From NCBI RefSeq assembly GCF_020037125.1, contig NZ_JAIQDG010000026.1, positions 109,436 through 173,435 of the forward strand: a stretch of DNA of 64,000 bases, read 5' to 3'. The DNA is from Myxococcus sp. RHSTA-1-4 (GTDB lineage: Bacteria; Myxococcota; Myxococcia; Myxococcales; Myxococcaceae). The position numbers and the translations under genes were made by a program. The notes under the pieces were generated by a model. That model did not search any database and was not told the origin of the DNA. It saw only the letters and a program-made list of their open reading frames with translations. Numbering within the stretch: position 1 is the stretch's first letter; each line of letters begins with the position of its first letter. This document shows, one piece after another, positions 63,066 through 64,000 of the stretch.

Positions 63066-64000
63066 GGCGCGTCCTCCCCGGGCAGCAAGAGCCGCACGGT
63101 ACTCACCGCATGCGAGGCCAGCTGCCGGTGCGCCGGAAACGTCGCCCGCCAGGTGAGGACGAGTCGGCGCTCCTCCGGCTCCAGCAGCACCGTGTCCAGC
63201 ACCATGCGCCGCTTCTCCCGCCGTCCGGCGAAGGTGCAGCGGGCCAGCAGCTGGTACGCGGGGAGGGTGAAGGCCAGGGGCCCGTCGGGAGAGACGCCCT
63301 CCAGAACCACCGGCTCTCCTCCTTGCAGGTGAGTGGAAGCCCGCAGGCCGTCGGGGGCGGAGTGGAAGAAGCGCTCGTCGAAGTCCCGGGGCCAGAGTGG
63401 GGCGCGCTTCTCTACCCAGGCCGCGTCATACGTCCCCGCCCAACCCAGGCGCGGTTGCCAGTGTCGCGCCACCGGGCCGAAGCCGCTGGCGGTGGCCTGT
63501 CCGCCCAGCCGCGCACGAGGGCCTCGGGCGCCTCGATGGAGGGCAGGGGCTTTTCCACCGCCTCCTTCGCGCTGACGTAGAAGCCCCGGCCCACCGGGTT
63601 GCGCGTCTCGTAGCCCGAGGCCGTGGTACCGCCGAAGGCGTACTCGTACCGTAGCGGCAGGGACTCGAAGGGCAGCGCATCCGAGGCGCTCAGCCCCATG
63701 GGGCTCCGGTACCAGACGCGGGTGCCCGAGACGACGGCCCGCTTCTCCAGCGCGCCCACCCGCACCGCCACCTGCGAGCGCGTCACCTTGCGGCCTCGGG
63801 GCGCCCAAGCCTGGCCGTGCAGCAGCACGTCAGTGCCAGGCCGCATGTAAGCGGACTGAGACTCATAGCGCAGGCTCGACTTCTCCGGCTCGCCCCAATA
63901 CGTGTCCCTGATGGCAGGCGGACGTTGCTCCTCGCAAACCACCAGCGGTGCGTCCGTGGAGCGTCCAGCCGGAGGCAGGACGAAGCTGCCGGCGACGATG
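63062..64000 (-). pseudogene. DUF2169 type VI accessory gene, frameshifted, start outside window
   Basis: The frame entering from the right edge encodes FVLPPAG, then PLVVCEEQRPP, SQSAYMRPGTDVLLHGQAWA and RYEYAFGGTTASGYETRNPVG, characteristic of DUF2169 proteins. It breaks near 63504-63506; adding one G there continues as GGQATASGFGPVARHWQPRLGWAGTYD into the C-terminal part ending LLLPGEDAP at 63062. DUF2169 proteins act as adaptors loading effectors on the spike. The break lies in a CCC run, like the neighbour's in a C run. Confidence 0.8.

Overview
The window is high-GC DNA from a myxobacterium, most likely the family Myxococcaceae. The evidence is uniformly GC-rich codon use, many lipoproteins, a PilX/TfcP/PilY1/PilV/PilW/FimU minor-pilin cluster ordered as in Myxococcus, tandem lspA genes, an eukaryote-like Ser/Thr kinase and DUF2169/DUF4150-type secretion cargo genes. 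This assignment is inference from gene content only.

Layout. 1-6064 (minus): two large exported proteins, an Ig-repeat lipoprotein that runs off the left edge and a BNR/Asp-box protein with a dockerin-like tail. 6321-10602: a small membrane protein, the GTPase YchF and the F0 half of ATP synthase (atpZ-atpI-atpB-atpE-atpF) with structured intercistronic RNA; no F1 genes are in the window. 11048-23627: a PEBP-like protein, a large polytopic membrane protein, two lipoproteins, a PAS/GAF histidine kinase, a Ser/Thr kinase with an 18-residue repeat linker, and hemL. 23815-26822: a HEAT-repeat pair and rraA. 26974-31107: a five-gene minus-strand operon (TPR-AAA+ ATPase, membrane protein, TPR membrane protein, lipoprotein, glycosyltransferase-like protein).

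31210-32244 and 36754-37498 are the most unusual part. They are two related minus-strand loci. Each begins with a conserved upstream element and a 50/51-residue peptide gene, continues through a nearly identical hairpin, and ends in a tRNA array (seven tRNAs in one, five in the other). Several tRNAs are non-canonical: two carry a CAG (Leu) anticodon with a short variable loop, three lack U33 and two lack U8. The first array also holds a 26-codon ORF with a strong ribosome binding site. Between the loci lie a lectin-repeat lipoprotein, an AraC-type regulator and a VOC protein.

37665-44597: a lipoprotein, mgtE, a conserved unknown, a TPR lipoprotein with a Cys-rich partner, an SDR and small envelope proteins. 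44723-49161: kdsC, a Pro/Ala-rich cytoplasmic protein, then lgt and two lspA genes, which process the many lipoproteins seen here. 49283-51777: a small membrane protein, an EEP-family lipoprotein and a ThiS-like/Mut7-C fusion. 51996-59727: the type IVa pilus tip and priming complex operon. 59914-64000 (minus): a type VI-secretion-like cargo module (DUF2169, thiolase-like, DUF4150-toxin, SMI1/KNR4 immunity) in which the first two genes each carry a one-base frameshift.
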